A stretch of 64,000 nucleotides of DNA from NCBI GenBank assembly GCA_015179125.1, contig WHVA01000456.1, positions 1 to 64,000 of the forward strand, written 5' to 3'. Of the stretch, positions 32,171 through 43,447 are shown piece after piece. The translations under genes and the position numbers were made by a program. The stretch comes from Gautieria morchelliformis. Lineage: Eukaryota > Basidiomycota > Agaricomycetes > Gomphales > Gomphaceae. Position 1 is the first letter of the stretch; each line of letters starts with the position of its first letter. Below the pieces are notes generated by a model. It was not told the origin of the DNA and searched no databases. It saw only the letters and a list, made by a program, of their open reading frames with translations.

Positions 32171-33235
32171 CCAGCCAAAGCCAGAGAAGCCCTGAGACTG
32201 ACAGAGAAACCCAGAGCCCAGCCAAAGCCATAGTAAGCCAGCCACCAGTATAGCCAGAGAGGAGTGGCTGGTAAGTGGCTTTACAGTAAATAAAACAATA
32301 AAACAAACCACATTTAAAAGCAGAATCTCAAATTTTAGAGGGAACTTATTGATGTCTATTTTCGAAAAAAACCTGAAAAATATTGATATTAAAATACATT
32401 TTTTTCAGCAGTCTTTGGATGGTATTTAAATCTATTTTCGAAAAAAATCACCAAAATATAATGCACATGTGACAATACTATGATGAAAAAAAAAAGAACT
32501 AATAAAATTACAAACACAAATAAAATAAATACATGGCAATGCATTAAACAAAACATATTACCTACCAATAGAAAGCCAGCAAAGTAATAGACAGGCAGCC
32601 AGCTAAAGGAGGAGACAGCAGACAGAGCAGAAGCAGACAGCACCCAGAGCAGACAGAGCACAGAGCAGACAGCGGACAGAGCACAGAGCAGACAGCGCAG
32701 AACACAGAGCACAGAGCACAGAGCACATAGCAGACAGCAGACAGAGGAATCGCTGGTTGGGCAGGTTCCTGGCGTTACGTCCTTACCGGTCGGCCTTTAT
32801 ACCGTGCGCGTGTGTCGTGCACGGACCACAATCGCGTATGCGCGCTCTGGTCGTGAACGGGTCACGTGACCACTGCGCAGCGTTCTCTCGCGGCTGCACC
32901 GCTCGCCGCTGACCTAATTTGGAACGCAAACGGTCACGTGACCATGCTGCGCAGGGTTCTTGGCTCGCGTCCGATTGGCCAGCTGACTAAGGCTGACCTA
33001 AAACCTGACATAAGCTCGGCGCCCACAACCCACCGAGCTGTTTTCATATAGTGTAACTAGGTGGATACCCGCGCTTCGCGTGGGGGTGCAAGTCAAATGC
33101 CTCGGTAAGGTCAAAGGCATCAGTAAGTCTAATGCACCAGTAAGTCTAACGCATCGGTAAGTCTAACATATCAGTAAGGTCAAGTGCATTGGGGAAAATC
33201 AAAGTAATCAATTTGCATCAAGTAGATATCAGAAA

Positions 33236-34063
33236 TCAAGGAGCTCTAAGTAATACATCTTTATATACAATGTTGGTTGTGTTCAAACCCTCCTCAAGCA
33301 ATACCTTCACTTTGTTCCAGCTTGTTCCCCTTGAAACACCAACATACAACTGACCATGTCCAAACACTGGATATCTCAGGTCCAGCCCAACCATACCCAA
33401 AGACTGTCCCTGAGACTTGTTGATGGTCATTGCAAATGCCACACGCACTGGAAACTGTCTCCTCTGCAGCACAAATGGTAATTCCCCCTCTGATGGTGAA
33501 ATAGTGATCCTGGGGATGAAAGCAGTATTTCCTGCATGTGGACCTGAGATGATCCTGACCTCCAAGACTCTAATGCTTATCCTCACCAAGCGCAACCTTG
33601 TCCCATTGCATAGTCCTTGCTTCATATCCAAATTGCGCAACATCATCAGAGGCACTCCAGGCTTGACTTCCAAGTGAGCAGGAGGAAGACTGCCCATCTC
33701 TATGGAATTCAGATACTCCACAGGATACTGCTCTGCAAAGTCGGTTTCCTTGACAGAATCTGCACAGTGGAAGACCTGAGCATCACCTGGAAACTGCCTC
33801 AACACCATGGAATTGATCTCATTGACCTCAATATTTCTGGGACAGAGGATGGCCCTCTCCAAGAAATAATTGTCCTGGGCAGGGACTGCATTGCCAATGC
33901 CAGGGTATATTTCCTGGATCAGCTCTGCAATTCCAGGGCCACAAACCATGTGTTGAGGGAGTGAGAAGGTATGATCTCGTGGGAGATCCTTTCCCTGACC
34001 CACATTCTGCAGCCATTCTGCAAACCGGGCTCTGTCAGGGTCATTTCTCACCCGCATGTTCTC
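33236..34063 (-). pseudogene. PIF1 helicase C-terminal fragment in Helitron C
   Basis: It encodes ENMRVRNDPDRARFAEWLQ through the helicase end LYVGVSRGTSW, about 270 residues, nearly identical to Helitron A. It lacks Walker A and B and the Rep domain. Unlike A it keeps frame through DFAEQYPVEYLNSIEMG, so it shows the undamaged reading. The upstream part of the open frame (34064-34159) is subterminal repeat, not helicase. Confidence 0.85.
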
Positions 34064-34242
34064 TGACGCCTCGGTAAGGTCAAACGCCTTGGTAAGGTCA
34101 AACGCATCAGCAAGGTCAAACACATTGGGTGAATCAAACTTGGGATAAGTCAAACACATTCGGATAACAAAATTTCATTCAGATAAGTAAAACTCTTCTC
34201 ATTGATTGAAATTAACTCTAAATAACACATCAAGGTAGGTAA

Positions 34243-34883
34243 TGTTATGACCATGCTCAACCAACTCCGGTACCCCCGCACCTCCGACTCTATTCCACAA
34301 TGTCTGCACTTCAACCTTGTGATCCCCTTGTTCTTCACATATTTCCCCTTATGACTCTTTTCACCAGCATTCCATACTTGACCCTCAGCACAGCAAGTCC
34401 AGAGCGTCAGGAGTTCCATTTGTTCCGCTACCAATTAGACCCTTGGTCTTTTGCCTATTGTTCTTAGTTCTACACTGCACCCCCTTGTAGTTCCTCTTGT
34501 TTCGCATTAGGTACTTTTATTCTAGTTACTTGCACTGGAATTGCTTACCTCTACCTTCTGACATGTTGTCTCAGCTCTTTGTATAAAACCCAGTCATGTG
34601 TGCCTCTGTTCAGCAATCAGATAATCGACTTTGATATGTCACTCCCTTTGCACTGTCTCCGGTTCTTAGACCTGCAAGGCCTCTGTCTCTCTGACCTCCG
34701 TCTTCCAACTTGATTTCTCATATCCAACTTAACTCAATTCTTGAACCCTTACTACTTCAGTTACAATACTCAACCTCTTCCAACTTCCAATCTCAGATCT
34801 CCAAAGTACTTAGGATGATAGTTGGGGGTGCAACATATAAGTTGAAGCTGCAGTCCTTTTAGATCCAAACCTGATACATAACA
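34243..34883 (+). mobile_element. Solo LTR inside Helitron C with 5-bp TSD
   Basis: The 641-bp segment begins TGTTATGACC and ends ACATAACA, flanked by GGTAA on both sides (34238-34242 and 34884-34888). It has a TATA box TTTGTATAAAACCC near 34580. The LTR-free site is preserved in Helitron B2 (GATAGGTAATGTCTC, about 30904-30918), which confirms the ends. It is related to the solo LTR at 128-648. Confidence 0.88.
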
Positions 34884-34899
34884 GGTAATGACTCTACAC

Positions 34900-35715
34900 A
34901 TTTCTCCCATGTCTCATGTCCCCTACCTCACATGTAGTGTGTCCTTGCCTGTAGCGTGTCATCACACGTATTGCATCCTCACATGTGGCATGTCCCCACA
35001 CGTAGTGTGTCCCCAAGTATAGTGTGCGTAGTGTGTCTCCACATGTAGCATGTCTCCACATGTAGAATGTCTCCACATGTAGCATGTCTCCACATGTAGC
35101 ATGTCTCCATATGTAGTGTGTCCCCACATGCAGTACAGTGTGCATGGCATGTCCCACATGCATAACATGTCCCTCAAGTATTTTGTGTGTAGCATGTCCC
35201 TAAATTATAGCATGTGTGTCCCCCATGCATAGCGTGTCCACATGTGTAGCATGTCCCTACATGTAGTGCGTGTAGCATCTCCCTCAAGCATAGTGTGCAA
35301 AGTGTGTCCCCAATGCATAACATGTCCTCCAAGTATAGTGTGCATAGCATGTCCTTTGTTTGTAGAGTGTCCCCCAAGTATAGCATCTGTAGAATGTCCC
35401 TTGTTTGTAGTGTTTTCCGCTATAGTGTGTCCTTTGTTTGTACCGTGTCCCCCAAGCATAGTGTGTCCCAACATATAGTGTGCACATCCCCATGCATAAC
35501 ATGCGTGTCTCCACGCATAACATGGGTGTCCCCAAGCATAGCGTGTGTGTCCCCACGCATAACATGTGTGTCTCCATGCATAACATTAGTGTCTCCACAC
35601 ATAGCATGCGTGTCCCCAAGCATAGCGTGCATGTCTCCATGCATAACATGTCTCCACGCATAACATGCATGTCCCCATGCATAGTGTGTGTAGCATGCCC
35701 CTCAACATGCGTAGC
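34900..35715. repeat. 21-bp CATG-rich minisatellite, second copy
   Basis: Same repeat as 30910-31790 but with a different arrangement. The left third is dominated by TGTAGCATGTCTCCACA units. Long frames are open on both strands. Confidence 0.85.
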
Positions 35716-35839
35716 ATATCCCCAAGCGCCTCAAAGTGAAGCAAGCAGAGGCTGTTACTACTTATTAACTTTTAGCAAACTCAGGGACATGTATCAATAT
35801 ATATTTTGTGACATATACAGACATAAATAAAATAGTCAA

Positions 35840-36120
35840 GGAAACCATATTTAAGCAGCTGCTGTCATTAATTTTAGCAAAGTCAGGATTACCTATTTTT
35901 CGAAAAAATGTCAAGAAAATGTCCAGTACATGTAAGCTGAAGCTGGTATTAATTTTAGCAAAGTTAGGGTTATCTATTTTTCGAAAATGTCAAAAAAATG
36001 CACTGTACATTTAACCTGGAGCTGTTGTCAATTTTCACAAAGTCAGGATAATTTATTGATATCTATTTGCGAAAAAATGTCAAAAAAGTACAGTACATTG
36101 AAGCAGAAGCTGTTATTAAT
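35840..36120. repeat. Tandem AT-rich repeats, second copy
   Basis: Diverged units share TTTTCGAAAAAATGTCAA and AAGTCAGGATTA blocks and are collinear with 31900-32170 in Helitron B2. Confidence 0.65.
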
Positions 36121-37030
36121 GCCCAGCCAAAGCCAGAGAAGCCCAGGGACTGACAGAGAAACCCAGAGCCATAGTAAGCCAGCCACCAGTATAGGTAAGC
36201 AGCTTTACAGTCAATAAACCAATAAAACAAACCACATTTAACAGCAGAACCTATTGTCATTAATTTTAGAGGAAACTTATTGATGTCTATTTTCGAAAAA
36301 AACCTGAAAAATATAGATATTACACTACAATTTTTTCACCACAGTCTGGGGATGTTATTTAAATCTATTTTCGAAGAAATTCAGAAAAATATAAAGCACA
36401 TGTGACAATACAATATAATGAAAAAAAAAAAGGAACCAATAAAATTACAAACACAAATAAAATAAAATACATGGCAATGCATTAAAAAAGAGATATTACC
36501 TACCAATAGAAATCCAGCCAAGCCAATAGATAGCCAGCCAAGCAAAGCAAAAGATAGCTAGCCTGCCAAACAAATAGACAGCCAGCCAGCTAAAGGAGGA
36601 GACACCATAGAGAGCAGACAGCAGACAGAGCAGAGCAGACAGCGAACAGAGCAGACAGCAGTGAGAGGAATTGCCGGTGGGCAGATTCCTGCCGTTCCAT
36701 CCTTACCATTCTGCCTTTATACCGTGCAGGCGTGTCGTGCACGGACCACGCGCGAACGGGTCACGTGACCGCTGCGCAGCGTTCGTTGCCAGCGCGTTGA
36801 GCGCTGGAGCCCGCAGATCGGCGTGAACCGCCAGGGGCTCGCGGCTCCGCCGCTCGCGCTCCAGGTTCACGCCGGTCTGCCGGTCACGTGACCGCTGCGC
36901 AGCATTGGTGCTCGTGGCTGCGCCGCTCGCCACTGACAAACTGATGACCTAATATTTTGAAGCCCGAACACCCAGCTGACGCAGCAGCTGACCAGGCCAG
37001 ACCATCGGCTGCCCCAGTAAGACACCATCT

Positions 37031-37110
37031 CGTCCCACATTGGGACGCCGCTTGCGTGTCCCGTTTGTGCTAATTATTTAGCAAGGCTCGACTCTATGGC
37101 CCGTAGAGTC
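37031..37110. other. Two short perfect hairpins at the right edge of the Helitron train
   Basis: CGTCCCA-CAT-TGGGACG at 37031-37047 and GACTCTA-TGGCCCG-TAGAGTC at 37090-37110. They lie between the last Helitron-like sequence and the next gene. Their role is unknown; they may be the end of another mobile element. Confidence 0.5.
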
Positions 37111-37247
37111 AAGCTCAATACTCTTATTCTAAATCTTGCTCACATGCATCTAGTGTTCTCCGATGATGGGTTGAAGTAAGTGTCAAACAATATATTTTTT
37201 CTTATTTCGGAGGGCTCACAAAGATAAATAGAGCACACCTGGGACGA

Positions 37248-37781
37248 GTGGGTACAGCTAGCTCATTCCCCATGTATCCTGGTACACCCAAATATGCTAC
37301 TGCTGCTGCTGCTGGTGCTCGTGCTTCCCTCAATGTCTTGGACTTGTCACCCGGTTCATTTTCCCCTCGCTCGTCGCACTCCTCTACACCCTCTCTTCCT
37401 GACCTGGACGAGGTCACCACCCTTCGGTTAGAGACTTTTGGACCTTATCGCAAACGTATACGCATGGCCAAGATGATGCTAACGTGGACGCGAAACGGCG
37501 AAAAGGTTTATAATTGGTACGTTGCCCACCAGGTTGAATTTTAACTACGATTAATAAGGATATGGATACAGGCCTTGCCATGCTGATAATCAGATATACA
37601 CCCCTTACAAATTGCCACAGGCCTTCGAAACACTTTGTCTCAAACTGCCGGAGTGCCCGTGCGCCACACAGGAGACAGACCCGGATACCCGCCACTACTA
37701 CCACATCTGGGTGGTCCAAACCGGCCAATATCGCGGTAAGGTTGCTGCCGCCTGTGCACAGAAGTGGCAAGGCTGCGGTAC
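37248..37781 (+). pseudogene. Gene with possible GRF-like zinc motif, interrupted by gypsy-2
   Basis: Exon 1 begins MGTASSFPMYPGTPKYA, is Ser/Ala/Pro-rich, then has an Arg/Lys-rich stretch to about 37515, where a GTACGT donor lies. A downstream exon (about 37590-37781) encodes TPYKLPQAFETLCLK then CPCATQE, HIWVVQTGQYRGKVAAACAQ and KWQGCG. C-x-C, G-x-Y-x-G, C and C resemble the order of a GRF zinc ribbon, which binds nucleic acid in other proteins, but that is a loose match. The gene stops at 37781 where the gypsy-2 LTR begins. I found no convincing continuation beyond 43937. Confidence 0.45.
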
Positions 37782-38199
37782 TGTAAGGGCAACCCTGGCT
37801 AGTTGTGGAGATCACACTACCACACAACTGACAAGGGGAAATCCAAAGAGAAAAGTCTAAGGACCCCCAATGTCAGTGAGCCCGTATTATACTACGCTGC
37901 GCAGCCAGGGACAACAATTGGCACCCGCCATCAACCCTGCATCTCCCTGACCCTTGATCGACCCTTGATGCCACCTATTACGCGAGTCTCTTGATTTCCG
38001 ACACTGTTCCGAGAGTGGAAGTCGGAAATTGGAGTGGAACTGGCAAGGCGAACAGAACTGGTGGAAGTTCTCCCAGAAGTGGAATCATTTCCGAAAGCGG
38101 AGGCGGAGATGGAATCGGAACCGGAAGCGGAGTTGGAAATGGAGTCGGAACTGGGTGTGGTGTCGGAACCGGATATGGAAAACAGGGTGTCCCCTGACA
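37782..38199 (-). mobile_element. 3' LTR of gypsy-2
   Basis: 418 bp, highly similar to the right LTR but shorter by about 64 bp. It contains a long GGAA-rich run (GGAAGTCGGAAATTGGAGTG). Confidence 0.88.
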
Positions 38200-38749
38200 T
38201 CACCCCCCCTCTGGCGTGCTGCGTCCTCGAAGCACGGGACACGAGGGATTGAAATGCCAGCGAGCGGATTCGGCGAGGGGCACCGGGGTGTGTCCTATAG
38301 AACTCATGGAGTTTGTCTGGAGCGGAAACATCTTGCTCCGGGACCCACGAATTCTCCTCATACCCATACCCTTCCCATTTCACGAGGAATTGGAGTCGTC
38401 CTCGCACGAACTGGCTGTCCAGGATCCGTTCCACCACATAGTGCTCTTCCCCATCTACAATTTCCGGCGGAGGTGGCGGACGAGCCTTCCGACCTGGAAT
38501 TGGGTCCTCAAGCGTAGGGAGTAACTTCACCATGTTGAAGACGGGGTGGAGGCGGGACATGGACATGGGAAGTCGGAGGCGGTATGCATTCGGTCCAACC
38601 CTCCGCATCACTGTGAAGGGCCCAAGGTAGCGGTGGGCAAGCTTCTGCGAAGGGCGTGTGGTGCGGATGTCACTTGCATCTAGATACACCTTGTCTCCAA
38701 CTTGGTACTCCGGGGCAGGAACCCGGCATTGGTTGTAGTACCTTGCCAT
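37931..38749 (-). pseudogene. gypsy-2 integrase C-terminus and chromodomain
   Basis: It has the integrase C-terminal fold with YQVGDKVYLDASDIRT and HRYLGPFTVMRRVG, then a chromodomain: EEHYVVERILDSQFVRGRLQ, FLVKWEGYGYEENSWVPEQD. The aromatic positions expected to grip methyl-lysine are conserved. In chromoviruses this domain steers insertion to heterochromatin. The frame runs on into the 3' LTR. Confidence 0.85.
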
Positions 38750-39492
38750 GTCATCCTTGGCCTCACAAGGGCCGACTTGGCTTCCAAAAGGGTGGAGTCC
38801 ATGTGGTCTCGGAACTCATTGACCGTCTCGAGTCGGGAGTCAGCCTGGCGTGGTTCGAAGCCCATCCGCGGGTGTTGTCTGGAGTCAAGCATGAAGGGAG
38901 TCTGGTGTGTGGCGGAATGTACATGGTTGTTGTATTGGAATTCCGCCAGTGGAAGTAACTCATCCCAGTCATCCTGCCTCTCATTGGCAAAGAGACGGAG
39001 ATATTGCTCCAACTGCTGATTGACCTGTTCCGTCTGTCCGTCACCCTGCGGTGGTACGCTGTGGTGGTAGCCAGCTTTATGCCGAGCAGGCGGTAGAGCT
39101 CCCGAGTCAGTTCCGCGACAAACTGCGGACCTCGGTCGGAAACAACTTGCTTCGGGAGCCCATGCAACTTCCAGACATGCGCAAGGAACAGGCGGGCCGC
39201 TCCGAGGGCTGTGATCTTGTGTGTGTCAGAATGAAGTGGGACACCTTGCTTACCGAATCCACGACGTCCATGATCACGTCGTAGCCATGAGACTCTGGGA
39301 GTTCAACGATGAAGTCGACACTGATGGTGTCCCAGTGGGATTCGGAATCGGGAGCGGAACAAGTTCTCCGACAGGCGGATGTTGTTGTGCTTTGGTTTGG
39401 AGACAAAGGTCACATGTCTTCACGTACTGTCCAATGTAGCGGGACATCTGAGGCCACCAGTAATTCCGAGCCACTAACTCCAGCATCTCCAC
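38680..39492 (-). pseudogene. gypsy-2 integrase zinc-binding and core domains
   Basis: The pieces in different frames are: zinc domain end with CDLCLQTKAQ (about 39410), core start WDTISVDFIVELPESHGYD with the first catalytic Asp (about 39310), VSDRGPQFV with the second Asp (about 39115-39140), and LPLAEFQYNNHVHSATHQTP (about 38935). At least three frame shifts are needed to join them. Confidence 0.82.
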
Positions 39493-39669
39493 CTGCCAGC
39501 ATGCCCAGTGACCCGTGTGTCATGGTGCTGGGACACGATGCGGCGGCGGAGGTCCGCCCCACCTGGAACATAGACCTTGCCTCTGAAGTGGAGCAGTCCG
39601 TCACTTCTGACCATTCCGCTGCCCATACAGACCGTGAGTGCACTTTCCGAAGTTCCTCCACCGCCTTCA

Positions 39670-40580
39670 CTACCGACTCCTCCTTCTCTCCATTCCGGTA
39701 CTGCCTCCGGATTCCCGGAGCATTTCCGCTTCCCCCCAACTGCAGTCACTCCTTCTAGGGGCAGGATTGCAAAGAGACTTGGGCGGAGCAGTGTCATATC
39801 CGCTGTTGTCTCCACTTCCGCTTCCATGATCCGCACGGCGGGATAGGGCATCGGGCTTGCCCATGGTGCGGCCGGGGCGGTGGTGGAGCATGAAGTCGAA
39901 CCGGGACAGGTGTAGGGACCACCGTGCTTGTCGTCGGTTCAACTTCTTAGACGTGCGGAAATACTCGAGGTTCTTGTGGTCTGTCCAGATCTCAAAGGGC
40001 ATAGAGCACCCTCGAGGAAGTGTCGCCACTCCTCCAGCGCTCGGATGATTGCCAGCATCTCCTTGTCATGGATCTCATAGTTCCGCTCGACCGGACTAAG
40101 GCTCTTAGAGAAGAAGGCAATCGGATGCCACCCCCACCATCTTCCGATGACTGTTGTGACAAGACCGCTCCGGTAGCTGTGTCGGAAGAATCCGCCTCGA
40201 CTCGATAAGGGCGAGAGTCGTCGGGAAAGATCAGGACCGGGGCAGAAGTGATCAGCTCTTGAGTTTGTCAAAGGAGGCTGTTCCGGCTCTCCCCACCGCC
40301 ATCCAACCTCCTTCTTGGTGAGGTCGAAGAGGGCATGGGCGTGGCAGGAGAAGTCCTTGATGAACCGCCGGTAGAAATTGACAAACCCAATGAAGGACTG
40401 GACCTCCTTCTTGTTCCGTGGCACAGGCCAATCCGATACACCGGAAACTTTGACTGGGTCCATTTCCACCTTTCCTTCCGACACAATCACCCCAAGATAC
40501 TCTATCCGTCCGCTCAAATTCGCACTTTTCCGGCTTGAGACACAGGTTGTACCCCGGAGCCGTTCCAGCACTCTCCGCAC
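39670..40580 (-). pseudogene. gypsy-2 RNase H and RT thumb
   Basis: VQSFIGFVNFYRRFIKDFS (about 40360) is the RT connection, and [20 protein letters not shown] (about 40060) the RNase H core. [19 protein letters not shown] (about 39855) ends the domain. The frame changes near 40250 and near 40000. Confidence 0.82.
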
Positions 40581-41239
40581 GACTTCCCGATGTTCGACAT
40601 TGTTTTTGTGAAGATGAGGATGTCATCGAGGTAGACGCAGACAACCCCTTCTGCTATCATGTCACGGAAAATGTCATTCATCATCGTCTGGAATGTGGCA
40701 GGACTGTTGGTGAGGCCAAAGAACATGACCTGTGGCTCAAAGAGTCCTCGGTTGGTGCGGAATGCGGCCTTCCACTCGTCTCCCTCCGGATCCAACATTA
40801 TTGAAGCCCAGCGGACATCCAGCTTAGTGAAGTACCTTGCCCCGCGGAGTTGTGTGATCAGTTCGGAAATGAGTGGAATGGGGTACCGGTTCTTGATCGT
40901 GATCGCATTCAAGGCCCGGTAATCCTGCACAAGTCTGAGCGAGCCGTCCTTCTTCTTGATGAAGAACACCGGAGATGCCATGGGTGACTTGGAGGGGCGG
41001 ATTCTCCCTGTACGGAGGTTTTCCGCAAGGAATGCATCGAGCTCTACCTGCTCCTTGGGTGACAGCGGGTAGACCTTGCAGTTGGTGGGCTTTGACCCAG
41101 GCTCCAACTCGATGGCATGGTCCCACAGCTTCCGTGGAGGCAGGGCATCAAATGACTCCTTGGCAAAGACGTCCTCGAACTCCCGCAGTACTCCGGAATT
41201 TCCGCCTCCACTTATCATGCTTCTTGGAGGCTTCAGCAA
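40514..41239 (-). pseudogene. gypsy-2 reverse transcriptase
   Basis: The fingers and palm are in one open frame of about 240 residues: SPVFFIKKKDGSLRLVQDYR, RYFTKLDVRWASIML with the first Asp, FGLTNSPATFQTMMNDIF, and the catalytic YLDDILIFTK (about 40625-40650). It is the best preserved part of the element, yet flanked by frame breaks. Confidence 0.87.
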
Positions 41240-41559
41240 GGCGTTGCGAAATATTTCCGGTGGCGCGGATGTGTTCCGCTTCCGGTGGAAGGTTCACATA
41301 CAGCAAGCGCTCCCCTTCTGCCAGAGTCTCTTCCGGGCCGAGTCGGATGACGTCGGAGTCGGAATCGGGAATCGGGAAGTGGGATCCGGTTCAAATTCCG
41401 TTCCGAGTCTTCTTCTGCAAGAGTGGATGGGGCCCAGAACGACATGTCTGTATCAGCCATTCGGTCTTCCGCTGCTCCTGGCGCTCCTTCCGCACTTCCG
41501 ACCGGCACATGTGACACTTGGCTGGCACCGACTCATCAGCACCTTCCGAGTCTGCCAAT

Positions 41560-42100
41560 TGATCTCCGGGTTGTGCTCCTGGAGCCAGGTAAACCCGAGG
41601 ATGATGTCTTGCTTCCCCAGGCTGGTGACTGCAAAGGAAGTGCGTCTGTGTGTCCATCATAGCGGAGAATTGTGTCTACTATCTCCGTGATGGACCCTGC
41701 CTCATTGGGGCTTCCATCCACATTGAACACCGGGATTGCACGTTGCAACTTCCGCGTGGTCAGTCGGTTCGTTCCACATAGTCCCGGTCTATAAACTGAC
41801 CAGTGGCCCCGCAATCAACAAGGGCGGGTCCGGATTTGACTTCCGCCGTATCTGTTGTCTGGATCTCCACCTTAATGACTAGTGACTTGGGGCCAGGGGT
41901 GGAAGCAACAATATAGCGCTTCGGGAGGCGTCTCTCCCAAGGGCAGATGCGGGATGGATGGGGTGTCGGATTCGGTTTTTGTGTGACTTTATCCGGTGGG
42001 TCTGTACGAAGTGAGGGGAGTGGGGGCTTTTCATTCTCTACTTCAAGACAGGCAAACCGGTTATGTACAGGCAGCAGGGGCACACATCTCACCCGCTGCG
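41560..42100 (-). pseudogene. gypsy-2 aspartic protease
   Basis: ALVDCGATGQFIDRDYV (about 41770-41820) has the D-x-G-A-T active site with Cys in place of the commoner Ser. It is preceded by a Pro-rich linker. Further protease segments (FLGYTWLQEHNPEI-like) lie in another frame near 41560-41600. Confidence 0.75.
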
Positions 42101-42119
42101 TGTCACAAAATCCGACGCA

Positions 42120-43387
42120 TCTTCTGCTTCCGATGCACCATGTTCCACATTTTCGGAAATCTCTTCCGCAGTGGGCACTCCGCTTACGTCCACGAGTGCA
42201 AGGAACTCTGGAAGGAGCTCGAGTTTCTCCTCTGTGGTCATAAGCCAGATATCAAAGGCTTGGGGGCACTCGCGAGCATAGTGGCCTGGTTGTCGGCATC
42301 AGAAGCAGGTGATAGTTCCGTGGCCTTTTCCGCGCATGCGGTCAACATCCATCGGGGAAGGGCCACTCTTCGAGGGAGGAGGGCTATGGTTCCTTATAGG
42401 AGCAGGCGGAGCAACCGTCGGAAATATTTTCCATGTGGGAATGAATGCGTTTCCGGGTTTTGGCACAGGTGGAGTAGGACGAGTGGAACTGCGTGTCATG
42501 TTCCGGTTGGTCTCCACGAAGGCCTCATTTGCTTCCCTGTTCCGGGACACCCTCTGCGCAGCTTGGTACCACCCTTCCGGCTCATCGAAATCCGGAGCTC
42601 CATTCCCAAGCAGCGCGACTTGGTTCTGGAGCGACGGATCAAGTCCTCATCGGAATTTGATGACGATCGTCTTGTCGTCGTCATACTCCGCAAGGTCGAT
42701 GAGCTCCTGGAAGCGATCAATGTAGTCATCGACCGGATCCTTGGCCTGGTACCAGCTGGTTCCCTCGAGCTTCGTAAGGGCTGTGAGCTGCTCATTTTTT
42801 GGGCAGAACTGGTCGGAAAATGTTTTCTCGAAGGCGTCCCAGTCCCGGAAGTAGTTCCCCTTTCCCTTTGCTTCATGTCGGATCACCTTGTTTGCAAAAC
42901 GGGCTGCACGGTCCAACTTGAAAAAGGACAATGCCCAGTGGATCCGAGCCTGGTCGTTCGGAAAGAGGTCTCCGACAATGGCGAAGTAGATGCTGCATGT
43001 GTTAAAGAATGCGCGTCCCTTCTCCCGATCTCCGTCAAAGTCCGCTGGAGTAGCGGGTTTGACCTTTGCCAACTTCGCAGACATCCTCTCTTCCGCTATT
43101 TCCGCTTTTCCGAAATCAGGCTCATCCAGCATTACATTTCCACCACTTTGCGGAATATCTAACTTAGCCAAGATCGTTTGTAAGGCTGTTTCAATCGCGT
43201 TGGTCTTCATCTGGTTCCGCGTCAATTCCTCCTCCATATTCCGAAGACGATCATCCGGATCCATGTCAGGAGAAGTATGGGACGGGACTTCCGGGGTTGG
43301 GAACTCGACGTAAGAAGAGGGGCTGTTGTACGCCGTGTGTGCGGAAGAGGTTGCGATCTCCGAGTCGCTGTCTCCGATTCTGAACAC
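42120..43387 (-). pseudogene. gypsy-2 gag with zinc knuckle
   Basis: The start MFRIGDSDSEIATSSAH is followed by a capsid-like region (GRAFFNTCSIYFAIVGDLFP, then YFRDWDAFEKTFSDQFCPKN and ELIDLAEYDDD) to about 42647. The frame then shifts. The zinc knuckle CFRCRQPGHYARECP (CX2CX4HX4C) is encoded near 42265-42310. Gag packages the RNA. Confidence 0.82.
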
Positions 43388-43447
43388 ACCTATGGTGGAT
43401 GCAATGCACAGTACGACCGCCGGTCCTCTAGGGGAGAGACTTTCTGC

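Larger units (their letters stand above)
30877..33056 (-). mobile_element. Helitron B2, non-autonomous, minisatellite-bearing
   Basis: The 3' end CTAGGTGGATACCC (30877-30890) has lost its hairpin. The 5' end TTACACTATATGAAAACAGC (33037-33056, minus sense) is intact and abuts the CTAG of the next Helitron. Inside are a 21-bp minisatellite (30910-31790), a set of roughly 75-bp AT-rich repeats (31900-32170) and a GC-rich subterminal block (32760-33040). No replication protein is encoded. Confidence 0.72.
33057..36970 (-). mobile_element. Helitron C, chimeric
   Basis: The 3' end is canonical (CTAG 33057-33060, hairpin about 33066-33082). 33057-34062 is nearly identical to the 3' kilobase of Helitron A, including the PIF1 C-terminus. 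At 34063 the sequence switches abruptly, within the HLTENMRVRND helicase codons, to the subterminal repeats of the B-type element. It then follows B2 through the minisatellite, the AT-rich repeats and the GC-rich block. The 5' end seen in A and B2 is not found, so the right boundary is approximate. Confidence 0.72.
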
